NCBI RefSeq assembly: GCF_013408525.1
Contig: NZ_JACBZM010000001.1
Span: 1,922,001 to 1,986,000 of the forward strand
DNA from: Nocardioides aromaticivorans
Lineage (GTDB): Bacteria > Actinomycetota > Actinomycetes > Propionibacteriales > Nocardioidaceae
Length of the DNA: 64,000 bases
Direction: 5' to 3'
The notes under the pieces were generated by a model. It saw nothing but the letters and a program-made list of their open reading frames with translations. It was not told the DNA's origin and did not search any database. Below are positions 48,623 through 57,679 of the stretch, in pieces. The translations under genes were made by a program, and so were the position numbers. The number at the start of each line of letters is the position of its first letter. The stretch's first letter is position 1.

Positions 48623-49267
48623 ATGCGGGACGAGTACGACGCGGGCAGCACCGGGCCCCGACTGGCCGCCTGGCTCGAGGAGCTCGGCCTCGCCGACCAG
48701 CTCGCCGCGGCCGGACTGCCGACGTTCGAGCGCGACCTCGGTGGCGCGGTGGTGTGGCGCGACCCCGGGACGGGTGCGGCGCTGACGCCGGACCAGGTCG
48801 CCGACCTCGACCGGGTGCTCCACCAGGACGGGGACGAGCCCGCCCACGCCGTACCCCTCGCCCTGGTGCAGCTGCGCCGCCAGGCCCGGGTGCGGGCGGC
48901 CCTGCTCGCCAGCCCCTGGCACACCTACGCCTCGCTCGCCGACGTGCGCGGCGGGTCGGAGAACGCCGCCCGCTTCGCGGTGCACAAGGCGGCCGAGCGC
49001 CACGCCCTGCTCGTCGTCGCCCATGACGGCGGCACGCTGGTCCCGGCCTTCCAGCTGACCGATGCCGGCGAGCTGCGCGACGAGCTGGCGCCGGTCCTCG
49101 AGCCGCTGCTGGCCGCCCGGATGGACCCGTGGAAGGTGTGGGCCTGGCTCACCCAGCCGGCCGGGCTGCTCGGCGGGCTGGTGCCGCACGAGGCGGCCCG
49201 GGATCCCGAGGAGGCCGCGATCGTGCGGCACGCCGCGGTCCGGCTGGCAGAGGTGGCGAGGGCCTAG
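48623..49267 (+). CDS. Hypothetical protein with MbcA/ParS/Xre-antitoxin-like C-terminus
   Basis: The 214-residue soluble protein ends with VPAFQLTDAGELRDELAPVL, DPWKVWAWLTQPAGLLGG and VPHEAARDPEEAAIVRHAAV. This resembles the toxin-binding DUF2384 domain of MbcA/Xre/ParS antitoxins (pattern W-F/L-T-x-P-x-x-L-x-G-x-x-P). No RES-domain toxin lies beside it, so it would be an orphan or a different adaptor. A GGGATGGGAGG stretch precedes ATG 48623. Its last 4 bases overlap the convergent PucR gene. Confidence 0.55.
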   Translation: MRDEYDAGSTGPRLAAWLEELGLADQLAAAGLPTFERDLGGAVVWRDPGTGAALTPDQVADLDRVLHQDGDEPAHAVPLALVQLRRQARVRAALLASPWHTYASLADVRGGSENAARFAVHKAAERHALLVVAHDGGTLVPAFQLTDAGELRDELAPVLEPLLAARMDPWKVWAWLTQPAGLLGGLVPHEAARDPEEAAIVRHAAVRLAEVARA

Positions 49268-50493
49268 GTGCCCTCGACCGTCCGCCAGCGCAGCACCTCC
49301 AGCGCGACGCCGATCCGCACCGGGTCGCTCGCGAGCGGGCGCGGCAGCAGCTCGTCGGCCCGCACCAACCGGCGCAGCACGGTGTTGCGGTGCGTGAAGA
49401 GGCGTGCCGCCGCCGCGGAGGCGTTGCCGAGCTCGGCGAGATAGGCCCGGACGGTCTCCTGCAGCTCGGCGGGCGCGTCGGCGAGGTCGCCGAGGACCTG
49501 CGCGACGAACTCCTCGGCCCGCGCCTGGTCCCGGGTGACCAGCGCGGCGAGCTGCACGTCGGCGAACGCCACGAGCTGGTCGGCCGTCCCCATCCGGGCC
49601 ACGAGGCGTCGTACCTCCGCGGCGTCGTGGTGGCTGCGCCGGAAGCCCTCGACCCCGCGGGCCGGGTTGCCGATCGCCACCCGCACCTCCGGTGTACGAC
49701 GGAGGGCGGCCCCGAGCGCAGCGCGGTCCGGCGCCGTGGCCACCGGCAGCCACACCCACAGCGTGCTGGCCGCCGCGACGACCGTCAGTCGCTGCCGGGC
49801 GCCGAAGGCCCGCATCAGCTCCTCGGCGACGCGCTCGAGCCGGCCGAGGTCGGAGTCGCGGTCGGTCGTCCACACCACCGCGGCGACGTGGTCGCCGTCG
49901 AGCGGGTGGGCCAGCACCGCCTCGGCGCGCAGCCGCGGCACCGGCGCGCCCTCGAGGATGAGGGCGACCATGTCGCGCCGCTCGGCCTGGGAGCCGCGGG
50001 TCAGCTCGTCGCGCTCGGCGGCCATCCGCTCGGCGACGGCACCGATGGTGCCGTCGACGAAGTCGGCGATCGACGTCGCGGAGACGAGCAGCAGGTCCTC
50101 CAGCTCGTCGGCGTCGCGGGTGAGCTCGAAACAGATCTGCATCCAGGCGCGCCACGCGACGTTCTGCCCGGTCCGGTAGGCGTCGAGGCTGACGTCGTCG
50201 AGCCCCCGACGGACGAGGTCGCGGGCCACGTCGAGCTGGACGGCGCTGGTGTTCGGCGGCACCCGGTCACCGGGTGCACGCACGTTGGCGGTGGCCCACG
50301 CGAGGAGGTTGTCGAAATTGGCTCGCCGCAGCGCGTCCGCGAGCGCCGGGTCGGCGGCGATCGCCGCGGTCGTCGGCGCGGACAGGGTGGCCTCGTGGAC
50401 CGGGGTGACCCACTCGTCGGGGTTCTGCAGGGCCCGCTCGGCGGCCTGCCGGATCAGCTCGCGCGTGCGTGGCGCGGGATCCACCCAGGTCAT
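49264..50493 (-). CDS. PucR-family transcriptional regulator
   Basis: The 409-residue protein has an N-terminal helical sensor-like half and a GGDEF-like middle region (LGAALRRTPEVRVAIGNPAR). The C-terminal PucR helix-turn-helix has LQETVRAYLAELGNASAAAA and RLFTHRNTVLRRLVRADELL. Actinobacterial relatives control catabolic genes or morphology. A TATGCT element 6 nt before ATG 50493 indicates leaderless transcription. It is divergent from the DHA2 exporter gene, which could be a target, though the operator there looks MerR-type. Confidence 0.88.
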   Translation of the reverse strand: MTWVDPAPRTRELIRQAAERALQNPDEWVTPVHEATLSAPTTAAIAADPALADALRRANFDNLLAWATANVRAPGDRVPPNTSAVQLDVARDLVRRGLDDVSLDAYRTGQNVAWRAWMQICFELTRDADELEDLLLVSATSIADFVDGTIGAVAERMAAERDELTRGSQAERRDMVALILEGAPVPRLRAEAVLAHPLDGDHVAAVVWTTDRDSDLGRLERVAEELMRAFGARQRLTVVAAASTLWVWLPVATAPDRAALGAALRRTPEVRVAIGNPARGVEGFRRSHHDAAEVRRLVARMGTADQLVAFADVQLAALVTRDQARAEEFVAQVLGDLADAPAELQETVRAYLAELGNASAAAARLFTHRNTVLRRLVRADELLPRPLASDPVRIGVALEVLRWRTVEGT

Positions 50494-50499
50494 GGAGCG

Positions 50500-50505
50500 A
50501 GCATA
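50500..50505 (-). promoter_or_regulatory. -10 element of pucR-type gene
   Basis: Minus-strand TATGCT ends 6 nt before ATG 50493. Confidence 0.55.
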
Positions 50506-50526
50506 GGGGGGCCCTCGGACGGACGC

Positions 50527-50557
50527 TTGACCTCAACCAAAGTTGAGGTTGGAGGGT
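50527..50557 (+). promoter_or_regulatory. MerR-type promoter of DHA2 exporter
   Basis: -35 TTGACC (50527-50532) and -10-like GAGGGT (50552-50557) are separated by 19 bp. The palindrome ACCTCAAC-CAAA-GTTGAGGT (50530-50549) sits between and over them. A dyad inside an over-long spacer is the hallmark of MerR-family activators such as SoxR. GAGGGT ends 7 nt before ATG 50565. Confidence 0.7.
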
Positions 50558-50564
50558 TGCTCCC

Positions 50565-51947
50565 ATGACCGCGCTCGCCGCCGCTCCGGCCCCTGCCCGC
50601 ACGGGCACCACCATCGCGCTGACCGTCATCGCCGGCACCGTGATGATCCCGCTCGACGTCACCGTCGTCGCCGTCGCGCTCGCCCGGCTGGCCGAGGAGA
50701 CCGGCGCCTCGCTGCCGGTCATCCAGTGGGTCAGCACCGGCTACACGCTCGCCCTCGCGACCGTCATCCCTGCGGCGGCCTGGGCCATCGCACGGTACGG
50801 CGCCCGGTCGGTCTTCCTCACCGCGATCGCCGTCTTCACGATCGGCTCGGCGCTGGTGGCGACGGCGTGGGACGCGCCCAGCCTGATCGGGTTCCGGATC
50901 CTGCAGGGCCTCGGCGGCGGGTTCGTGATGCCGGCGGCGATGACGCTCGCGCTGCGCTCGGCGCCGCCGGCGGAGCGGGGCCGGGTGATGTCGCTGCTGG
51001 GCCTGCCGATCCTCGTCGGGCCGGTGCTCGGCCCGCCGCTGGGTGGCTGGCTGCTCGACAGCTTGTCCTGGCGCTGGATCTTCCTCGTGAACCTGCCGAT
51101 CGGGCTGGTCGCCCTGTGGCTCGGCCGCCGCAACCTGCCCGTCCTGCCCGGCGACCGGGCCGCGCGCCTGGACCGCACCGGCCTGCTCCTGCTGGCCCCC
51201 GCGATGGCGCTGCTCGTGCTCGGGACGTCGCTGGCCGAGGGCTCACTGGTCGAGGCCCGCGTCCTGCTCCCGATCGGCGTGGGCCTCGTGCTCCTCGCCG
51301 CCTTCGCCCGCCACGCACTGCGCCACACCGCCCCGCTGCTGAAGGTGCGCCTGCTCGGGCTGCGCGCGACCGGTGGCGGGGCCCTGCTGATGGTGCTCTT
51401 CGCGGGCGCCTACTTCTCGACGCTGGTCCTGGTCCCGCTGTACTTCCAGGTCGCGCGCGGGGAGTCGGCCACCACCACCGGCCTGCTGATGGTGCCGCAG
51501 GCGGTCCTCGCCGGCATCTCGATCCAGGTCGCCGGCCGGCTCATCGACCGGGTGCCGCCGGTCCGGGTCATCGCCACCGGCATCACGCTGGCGGTCGTCG
51601 GCTACGGCGGGTTCGCGCTGCAGCTGGCCGGCGAGGCGCCGTACACGACGCTGGTGCCCTTCCTCGCCCTCGGTACGACGGGCGCCGGCGCGACGATGCT
51701 GCCGACGATCACCCAGGCGACCCGCGACCTCGACGACGTCGACATCCCGTCGGGCAGCACGATCATCAACGTGCTCAACCAGCTCGCCACCTCGGTGACG
51801 ACAGCGGCGGTCACCGTGGTGCTGGCCTCGACCGGGTCGATGCGGGACGCGTTCTGGCTGCCGCTCGCGATGATGACCGCCGCTCTCGTGGTGGCGCTCA
51901 CCGTGCTCGGGCCGCGCGGCGTCAGGGCGCCCGGAACACCACGCTGA
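50565..51947 (+). CDS. MFS multidrug exporter, DHA2 (EmrB/QacA) family
   Basis: The 460-residue protein has about 14 membrane helices and DHA2 motifs: LDVTVVAVALARL in the first helix, the motif A region WAIARYGARSVFL, GFRILQGLGGGFVMPAAMTL and motif C-like GLPILVGPVLGPPLGGWLLD. It is expected to export toxic organic compounds with protons. The promoter has a MerR-type operator but no merR gene is adjacent. Its 3' end overlaps the convergent CAP-domain gene by 26 bp. Confidence 0.9.
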   Translation: MTALAAAPAPARTGTTIALTVIAGTVMIPLDVTVVAVALARLAEETGASLPVIQWVSTGYTLALATVIPAAAWAIARYGARSVFLTAIAVFTIGSALVATAWDAPSLIGFRILQGLGGGFVMPAAMTLALRSAPPAERGRVMSLLGLPILVGPVLGPPLGGWLLDSLSWRWIFLVNLPIGLVALWLGRRNLPVLPGDRAARLDRTGLLLLAPAMALLVLGTSLAEGSLVEARVLLPIGVGLVLLAAFARHALRHTAPLLKVRLLGLRATGGGALLMVLFAGAYFSTLVLVPLYFQVARGESATTTGLLMVPQAVLAGISIQVAGRLIDRVPPVRVIATGITLAVVGYGGFALQLAGEAPYTTLVPFLALGTTGAGATMLPTITQATRDLDDVDIPSGSTIINVLNQLATSVTTAAVTVVLASTGSMRDAFWLPLAMMTAALVVALTVLGPRGVRAPGTPR

Positions 51948-52425
51948 CGAAGACCGTCCCGTCGCCGTCGCGCCAGGCGCCGACCCCCGCCGACCGGAAC
52001 CGCGGCAGGAGGAGCACGTCGTGGTGGCTGGGCGAGCGCATCCAGGCGCGGACCACGATCGACGCCTGGGCGAAGCTGCGGCCGCGGGCGATCACCTCGC
52101 CGACCGTCGACCCGCCGCAGCTGCCGAACACGCGGCGCAGGCCGGGGTAGTGCACCATCTCGTCGTTGACCGCCATCCGTCGCGAGCGCGACTCGGCGAA
52201 GCGGTCCACGCACGACGACATGCGCAACGCCCGCAGGCCGCGGGCGGTCCGCCGGGCGTTGATCTGGCGCAGCACGGCGGCCTCGTAGGTCCTGGACATC
52301 GCGGTGGCGCTCTGGGCCGCGGTGGCGCTCTGGGCCTGGGCGGCGGGCAGCGGGGTGGCCGGAGCCGCCGTGAGGGCGGCCGAGGCCATCAGCCCGGCGA
52401 GCGCCGAGCGGAGGAGTGTGCTCAT
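51922..52425 (-). CDS. Secreted CAP-domain (SCP/PR-1-like) protein
   Basis: The 167-residue protein has a signal peptide ([20 protein letters not shown]) and a CAP domain: [20 protein letters not shown], the [20 protein letters not shown] helix, and [20 protein letters not shown], equivalent to the HxxxxL...G.G core. Cys74 and the CGG Cys may form a disulfide. Bacterial CAP proteins are extracellular and of mostly unknown role. The 184-bp divergent gap to the monooxygenase holds no clear operator. Confidence 0.87.
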   Translation of the reverse strand: MSTLLRSALAGLMASAALTAAPATPLPAAQAQSATAAQSATAMSRTYEAAVLRQINARRTARGLRALRMSSCVDRFAESRSRRMAVNDEMVHYPGLRRVFGSCGGSTVGEVIARGRSFAQASIVVRAWMRSPSHHDVLLLPRFRSAGVGAWRDGDGTVFVSVVFRAP

Positions 52426-52609
52426 GGGGGGTCGTTCCTTCCCGAGATCAGTCCCCACCTGGCTCGTCCCCGGGCGAACCCTCCGGCGGTACCCGCCGCC
52501 CCGCCAGCCACCCCGTTCTCGCCCGAAAGGTGCACTCCGCACCACTCGCACCCCGCAATGGTGTGCTCCGCCCTGCCATCGGGTGGTCTCCCGACCGCAC
52601 CATGGAGAC

Positions 52610-54118
52610 ATGACCACGCACCCCGAACACCTCGACGTCCTCGTCATCGGCGCCGGCATCTCCGGCATCGGCGCGGCCCGCTACCTGCTGGCCGAGCGGC
52701 CGGGCACGACCTTCGCGGTGCTCGAGGCGCGTGCGGCGTCCGGCGGCACGTGGGACCTGTTCCGCTACCCCGGCATCCGCTCGGACTCCGACCTCCACAC
52801 CTTCGGCTACGAGTTCAAGCCGTGGACCGACCCGAAGTCGATCGCGAGCGCGGACCGGATCCTCGCCTACCTGCGCGAGACCTCCGAGGAGTACGGCGTC
52901 GAGCCGCACATCCGCTACCAGCACCGGGTCCTCGAGGCGGCCTGGTCGACCGCCGACGCCCGCTGGACCGTGCAGGTCGAGCGCGGTGACACCGGCGAGC
53001 GGTTCACCCTGACGGCCGGCTGGGTCTTCGGCGCGACCGGCTACTACGACTACGAGGCCGGCTTCACGCCGACCTTCGAGGGTCGCGACCGCTTCCGCGG
53101 CGAGATCGTGCACCCCCAGCACTGGCCCGAGGACCTCGACTACGCGGGCAAGAGGGTCGTCGTGATCGGCTCCGGCGCCACGGCCGTCACCCTGCTGCCG
53201 GCGATGGTCGAGGGCGGCGCGGGCCACGTCACGATGCTGCAGCGGACGCCGACGTACATCATGCCGGTGCCGTCGGAGGACAAGCTCGCCAACGGCCTGC
53301 GCAAGGTCCTCGGCGAGACCCGCGGCTACGCCGTCGCCCGGCAGAAGAACATCCTCAAGCAGCGGCTGGTGTGGCAGTTCTGCCAGACCTTCCCGAAGAC
53401 GGCCCGCACGCTGATCCGCTCGGTCAACGCGAAAGCGCTGCCCGAGGGCTTCGACGTCGACACGCACTTCAACCCGCCCTACGACCCGTGGGACCAGCGG
53501 CTGTGCGCCGTGCCCGACGGCGACCTGTTCCGCACGATCCGCGACGGGAGGGCGAGCGTCGTCACCGACCGGATCAGCACCTTCACCGAGACCGGCATCC
53601 TGCTGGAGTCCGGTGAGGAACTCGAGGCGGACGTGATCGTCACCGCCACCGGGCTGAACATGCAGCTCTTCGGCGGCATCGCGATCACCGTGGACGGCAC
53701 CGCGCTGCACGCCCCCGACCACGTCGCCTACAAGGGCATGATGCTCAGCGGCATCCCCAACCTGGCCTTCGCGATCGGCTACACGAACTCGTCGTGGACC
53801 CTCAAGGTCGGCCTGCTGTGCGAGCACTTCTGCCGCCTGCTGGAGCACATGGAGGCCGAGGGGTACGACGTCTGCGTGCCCGTCGCGCCCGAGGGCATGG
53901 CGACCCGTCCGCTCCTGGACTTCGAGGCCGGCTACGTGCAGCGGGCGATCGCCGACCTGCCGCGCCAGGGCGACCGCTACCCGTGGACGATGTCGATGAG
54001 CTACGCCGACGACGTGAAGCTGGTCCGCGGCGGTCCGGTGGTCGACGAGGCGCTGCGCTTCTCGACGGCGTCCCCCGCCTGGGCCACGACCGCGAGCAAC
54101 GAGGCCGTCCCGGCATGA
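52610..54118 (+). CDS. Baeyer-Villiger-type flavin monooxygenase (EthA-like)
   Basis: The 502-residue protein has the FAD motif [17 protein letters not shown] (residues about 10-26), the BVMO fingerprint [12 protein letters not shown] (FxGxxxHxxxWP) and the NADPH motif [19 protein letters not shown]. Length and pattern match the EthA/EtaA group, which convert ketones to esters or activate thioamides. ATG 52610 is 6 nt from CACCAT. Although an EthR-like TetR gene lies at 61807, it is 8 kb away and probably unrelated. Confidence 0.9.
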   Translation: MTTHPEHLDVLVIGAGISGIGAARYLLAERPGTTFAVLEARAASGGTWDLFRYPGIRSDSDLHTFGYEFKPWTDPKSIASADRILAYLRETSEEYGVEPHIRYQHRVLEAAWSTADARWTVQVERGDTGERFTLTAGWVFGATGYYDYEAGFTPTFEGRDRFRGEIVHPQHWPEDLDYAGKRVVVIGSGATAVTLLPAMVEGGAGHVTMLQRTPTYIMPVPSEDKLANGLRKVLGETRGYAVARQKNILKQRLVWQFCQTFPKTARTLIRSVNAKALPEGFDVDTHFNPPYDPWDQRLCAVPDGDLFRTIRDGRASVVTDRISTFTETGILLESGEELEADVIVTATGLNMQLFGGIAITVDGTALHAPDHVAYKGMMLSGIPNLAFAIGYTNSSWTLKVGLLCEHFCRLLEHMEAEGYDVCVPVAPEGMATRPLLDFEAGYVQRAIADLPRQGDRYPWTMSMSYADDVKLVRGGPVVDEALRFSTASPAWATTASNEAVPA

Positions 54119-54146
54119 GGCCGGTCGGCGGGCGCGTCCGGTAGTA

Positions 54147-54248
54147 ACACGCCGTCCACCCGACCACCCGCCGGTTGACGGCAGGATCCGGCCCCGAGAC
54201 CGGCGTGTCGCTGCCGTCGAGAGGCGCCCAGTCGGGTGGACAGCGTGT
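54147..54248. repeat. Long imperfect hairpin between convergent genes
   Basis: ACACGCCGTCCACCCGAC (from 54147) pairs with GTCGGGTGGACAGCGTGT (to 54248) at 17 of 18 positions, and an inner GACGGCAG/CTGCCGTC pair extends the stem. Overall it is 102 bp and ends on the stop codon of the MMPL gene. It may be a bidirectional terminator or a single copy of another palindromic repeat family. Confidence 0.7.
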
Positions 54249-56302
54249 CACTGCACGCCCCGCCCGGCCGACGCCGAGACGCGCGCCGGCCACCAGAACC
54301 GCTCCCCCAGCAGCATCGCCAGGGCCGGGACCAGCACGGTCCGGACGACCAGCGTGTCGAGCAGGACCCCGAGGCAGACGACGACACCCAGCTGGGCCAG
54401 CACCACGAGCGGCAGCACGCCGAGCACCGCGAAGACCGCGCCCAGCAGGATCCCCGCGCTCGTGATCACGCCGCCGGTCGCCGCGAGCGCGCGCAGCATG
54501 CCGTCGCGGGTCCCGTGCTCGCGCGCCTCCTCGCGGGCGCGGGTGACGAGGAAGATGTTGTAGTCGACGCCGAGCGCGACGAGGAACAGGAACGCGAAGA
54601 GCGGCACCTGCACGTCGAGGGCCTCGAAGCCGAGCGGGCCGGTGAACAGCCACCAGGAGGCGCCCATGCTGGCGGCGTACGTCGCCAGCACCGTCGCGAC
54701 GAGCAGCAGCGGCGCGACGGCCGAGCGCAGCAGCAGGACGAGGGCGAGCAGGACGACGCCCAGGATCAGGGGCAGCACCACCCACCGGTCGCGGCCCGCG
54801 CCCTCACGCTCGTCGAGCGCCACCGCCTCCTCCCCGCCGACGTGGGTGTCGTCGAAGCCGCTGAGGGCGTCGCGGAGGCTGCCGACCGCGGAGCGGGCTG
54901 CGGCCGTGCCGGGCTCGGCGTCGAGCACCACGTCGATCCGGGTCACGCCGCCGCCCGCACCGGCGACGCGGGCGGAGACGACGGCGGCCGAGTCCTCGAC
55001 CGCACGCAGGACGTCGTCCGCGTCGGCGCGGGTGAGGACCTCCGTCGGGCTCGAGGTGCCCGCCGGGAAGGACTCCGCCAGGCGCTCCCCCGCCGCGATC
55101 GCCTCCGGCTCCTCGAGGAACTGGTCCGCGCGGCCGAGCCCGGTCTCGACCCGGAGCAGACCGATCGCGAGCAGCGCGAGGACCGCGGTCGTCGTACCGA
55201 CGAGCACGGCGGGGCGCCGCTGGACGACGCCGCCGACGCGCCGCCAGAGCGAGGTGCGCTCGGCGAGCGGCGTGGCGCCCTCGCGCGGCACCCGCGGCCA
55301 GAAGACCCACCGGCCGAAGAGCACGAGCAGGGCCGGCAGCACGACCAGGACGAACGACGCGGCCACGATGATGCCGATCGCGCAGGCCAGCCCGAGGCCG
55401 CGCGTGCTCGGCGTCAGCGAGAGCAGCAGCGTGAGCAGCCCGAGGACCACCGTGGTGGCGCTCGCGAGGACCGGCTCGACCGTACGCCGCAGGGCGAGGG
55501 ACATCGCCTCGTGGCGCGAGGCGTGGCTGCCGAGCTCGTCGCGGTAGCGGGAGATCAGCAGCAGCGCGTAGTTGGTCCCGGCGCCGAAGACGAGGACCGA
55601 GAGGATGCCGACGGTGGACTCGTTCCACGCGACGTCGAGCGCGGCCATCGCCTGCGTCGCGAGCACCGCCGCGAGCCGGTCGGCGATGCCGACGACCAGC
55701 AGGGGGACGAGCCAGAGCACGGGGCTGCGGTAGGTCAGCACGAGCAGGATCGTCACCACCGACGCCGTGGCGAGGAGCAGGCGGGTGTTGGCGCCGTCGA
55801 ACACCTTGGCCAGGTCGGCCTGCACGCCCGCGGGCCCGGTCACCTGTGCCGTCACCCCCTCGGGCACCTGCTCGGCCAGGACGGCGCGCAGCTCGTCGAC
55901 CCGGTCGACGGTGTCGGTGGCCGAGGCCGCCGTGACGGGTACGACGACGAACGCGGCGCTCCCGTCCTCGGCGACGGTCAGGCTCCGGGGGACCGCACCC
56001 ACCGCCCGGACCGCGCCGTCCAGGACCGACCTCCCGGCGCCGGCCAGCTCGTCGCCGTCGGAGGTGAACAGCACGATCGCGACGTCCTGCCCGTCGTCGC
56101 CCACCTGCGCGTCGAGCTCCGCCGCCAGCGTGCTGTCGAGACCGCGCGGCAGCGAGTCGGTGGGGCGCTGCTCGCGCTCCCCCTCGCCGAGCAACCCGAG
56201 GGCGAGGAGCGCCAACAGCAGCGGGGCCAGGGCGACCAACCAGGCGGCCCGCGGCGCCACCGTGGGCAGCACGCGGGACGGGCGTCGGGTGGAGGGGGAC
56301 AT
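54248..56302 (-). CDS. MMPL/RND-family membrane exporter
   Basis: The 684-residue protein has about twelve membrane helices in two blocks, each following a large extracellular loop. It has MMPL hallmarks: GAGTNYALLLISRYRDEL (residues near 240) and the equivalent VALGVDYNIFLVTRAREEAR in the second half, with the Asp-Tyr pair that carries protons. The family exports lipids, siderophores or drugs. ATG 56302 is preferred (GGAG 6 nt upstream) over ATG 56314. It is divergent from and probably repressed by the MarR protein. Confidence 0.92.
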   Translation of the reverse strand: MSPSTRRPSRVLPTVAPRAAWLVALAPLLLALLALGLLGEGEREQRPTDSLPRGLDSTLAAELDAQVGDDGQDVAIVLFTSDGDELAGAGRSVLDGAVRAVGAVPRSLTVAEDGSAAFVVVPVTAASATDTVDRVDELRAVLAEQVPEGVTAQVTGPAGVQADLAKVFDGANTRLLLATASVVTILLVLTYRSPVLWLVPLLVVGIADRLAAVLATQAMAALDVAWNESTVGILSVLVFGAGTNYALLLISRYRDELGSHASRHEAMSLALRRTVEPVLASATTVVLGLLTLLLSLTPSTRGLGLACAIGIIVAASFVLVVLPALLVLFGRWVFWPRVPREGATPLAERTSLWRRVGGVVQRRPAVLVGTTTAVLALLAIGLLRVETGLGRADQFLEEPEAIAAGERLAESFPAGTSSPTEVLTRADADDVLRAVEDSAAVVSARVAGAGGGVTRIDVVLDAEPGTAAARSAVGSLRDALSGFDDTHVGGEEAVALDEREGAGRDRWVVLPLILGVVLLALVLLLRSAVAPLLLVATVLATYAASMGASWWLFTGPLGFEALDVQVPLFAFLFLVALGVDYNIFLVTRAREEAREHGTRDGMLRALAATGGVITSAGILLGAVFAVLGVLPLVVLAQLGVVVCLGVLLDTLVVRTVLVPALAMLLGERFWWPARVSASAGRGVQ

Positions 56303-56350
56303 GGGAGACTCCATCGTCGTCGGGCCGGTGGTCGCGCGGTCACGCAGTCG

Positions 56351-56370
56351 TTAACATACTTGATAGTTAA
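56351..56370. promoter_or_regulatory. MarR-type operator
   Basis: TTAACATACTTGATAGTTAA is an AT-rich dyad with arms TTAAC and GTTAA plus symmetric C/G inside, in otherwise GC-rich DNA, midway between the MMPL and MarR starts. Confidence 0.7.
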
Positions 56371-56385
56371 GAAAGTGAGACATCT

Positions 56386-56871
56386 ATGGCGCGCACGCAG
56401 CCCGGGCCCGGTGACCGGCCGTGGCACGCGACCGCGACCCTGGAGACCCTCCGCAGCCTGCTCGAGGCCGGTGCCCGCATCCGGCACGAGGTGTCCCGGC
56501 GGGCGCAGCTCAGCGACGTCGAGCTCGCGACGCTGGAGCGGCTCAGCCACGGGCCGATCGGGCCGGCCGAGCTCGCCCGCCACCTCGACGTGACGAGTGC
56601 CGCCGCGACCGGCATCGTCGACCGGCTCAGCCGCCGCGGCCACCTCGAGCGGGTCCCCCACGAGGACGACCGCCGTCGTACCCAGCTCCACATCACGGAC
56701 AGCGCCACCGCCGAGGTGTCACGCCACCTGCGGCCCATGTTCGAGGGTCTCGCACGGTTGGACGGGGAGTTCAGCGACGAGGAGCGCGCCGTCGTCGAGC
56801 GCTACCTGCGCGGCGCGCTCGCGGCGGTCGAGGCGGCCATCGCGGAGCCAGGGGACTGCCCGTCCGACTGA
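56386..56871 (+). CDS. MarR-family repressor
   Basis: The 161-residue protein has the winged helix LSDVELATLERLSHGPIGPA, ELARHLDVTSAAATGIVDRL and the wing VPHEDDRRRTQLHITDS with the conserved D-x-R-R. It is divergent from the MMPL exporter with a palindrome between the two starts, so it is the likely substrate-responsive repressor of that exporter and of itself. It ends 4 bp from the convergent MerR gene. Confidence 0.9.
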   Translation: MARTQPGPGDRPWHATATLETLRSLLEAGARIRHEVSRRAQLSDVELATLERLSHGPIGPAELARHLDVTSAAATGIVDRLSRRGHLERVPHEDDRRRTQLHITDSATAEVSRHLRPMFEGLARLDGEFSDEERAVVERYLRGALAAVEAAIAEPGDCPSD

Positions 56872-56875
56872 GCGG

Positions 56876-57643
56876 TCACCCCCGCTCCAGCTTCGTCCAC
56901 CCCGTCCAGCCCCGCTCCTCGAGCTCGCGCAGCAACCGGCGCGCCATCGGCACGGAGTCGACGAAGACCGCGTCGAGCAGGTCGGCGAGGTCGTCGGGCA
57001 GGTCGAGGTCCGGCGCCTCCCAGCCCTCGGGCGGGGCCGCGACGTCCGCCTCGATCAGGGCGACCAGCTGGTCGGCGAGCGCCGGGATCCGCGGGTCGTC
57101 GGCCTCCCAGTCGATCGCCGCGGCGAGGTCGCGGTAGAAGCCGCTCTGCTCCGGGTCGTCGAGCTGGACCTCCTTGAGCGCCATGTACGCCGCCATGTGC
57201 TGGGGCATCTGCGCGGCGACGAGGATCCACGCGTCGCGCTCGCCCTCGATCAGCCGCTCCGGCAGCCCGATCTCCCGCAGCCGGGCGAGGTACGCCGCAG
57301 CCTCCGGCGGCAGCGCGAGGTTGTCGCCGGCGGCCAGCTGGGCGATCCGCTGCCGGTGCTGCTGGCGCTCGCGGATCTCCGCGCGCAGCCGTCGGTCGAT
57401 GTCGGCGACCGCCGCGGCGAATTCCTCCGCGCCTGCGTCGAGGAGCTCCTCGACGCGGGCGAGGGGGACGCCGGCCTCGGCCAGGGTGCGGATCCGGATC
57501 AGCTCGGACACCGCGCGGGCGTCGTAGCGCCGGTAGCCCGAGTGGTCCCGCTCGGGCTCCGGCAGCAGGCCCTTGGTGTGGTAGTGCCGCACCGTGCGGA
57601 TCGTCACCCCGGCGTACGACGCCAGCTCCCCGATCGTCAGCAT
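56876..57643 (-). CDS. MerR-family regulator with large effector domain
   Basis: The 255-residue protein has the N-terminal MerR helix-turn-helix (LTIGELASYAGVTIRTVRHY, GLLPEPERDHSGYRRYDARA), a dimer helix, and a 130-residue C-terminal domain rich in acidic residues with no Cys metal site. It therefore probably senses an organic ligand. It is the third gene, 36 bp after the ABC-2 permease, and a MerR-type promoter precedes the ABC ATPase gene, so the operon appears self-regulated. Confidence 0.9.
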   Translation of the reverse strand: MLTIGELASYAGVTIRTVRHYHTKGLLPEPERDHSGYRRYDARAVSELIRIRTLAEAGVPLARVEELLDAGAEEFAAAVADIDRRLRAEIRERQQHRQRIAQLAAGDNLALPPEAAAYLARLREIGLPERLIEGERDAWILVAAQMPQHMAAYMALKEVQLDDPEQSGFYRDLAAAIDWEADDPRIPALADQLVALIEADVAAPPEGWEAPDLDLPDDLADLLDAVFVDSVPMARRLLRELEERGWTGWTKLERG

Positions 57644-57679
57644 GAGCCCATCCTCCCGGTCGTCCCCGACACGACTACC

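Noticed and set aside
46542..48785. 747-codon plus-strand open frame across the riboswitch
   Set aside because: It covers the antisense of the riboswitch leader and the DAO-family gene; no protein motif is present.
52426..52609. c-di-AMP or other riboswitch ahead of the CAP-domain gene
   Set aside because: I looked for conserved aptamer segments in the 184-bp gap and saw only loose GGTG/CACC repeats.
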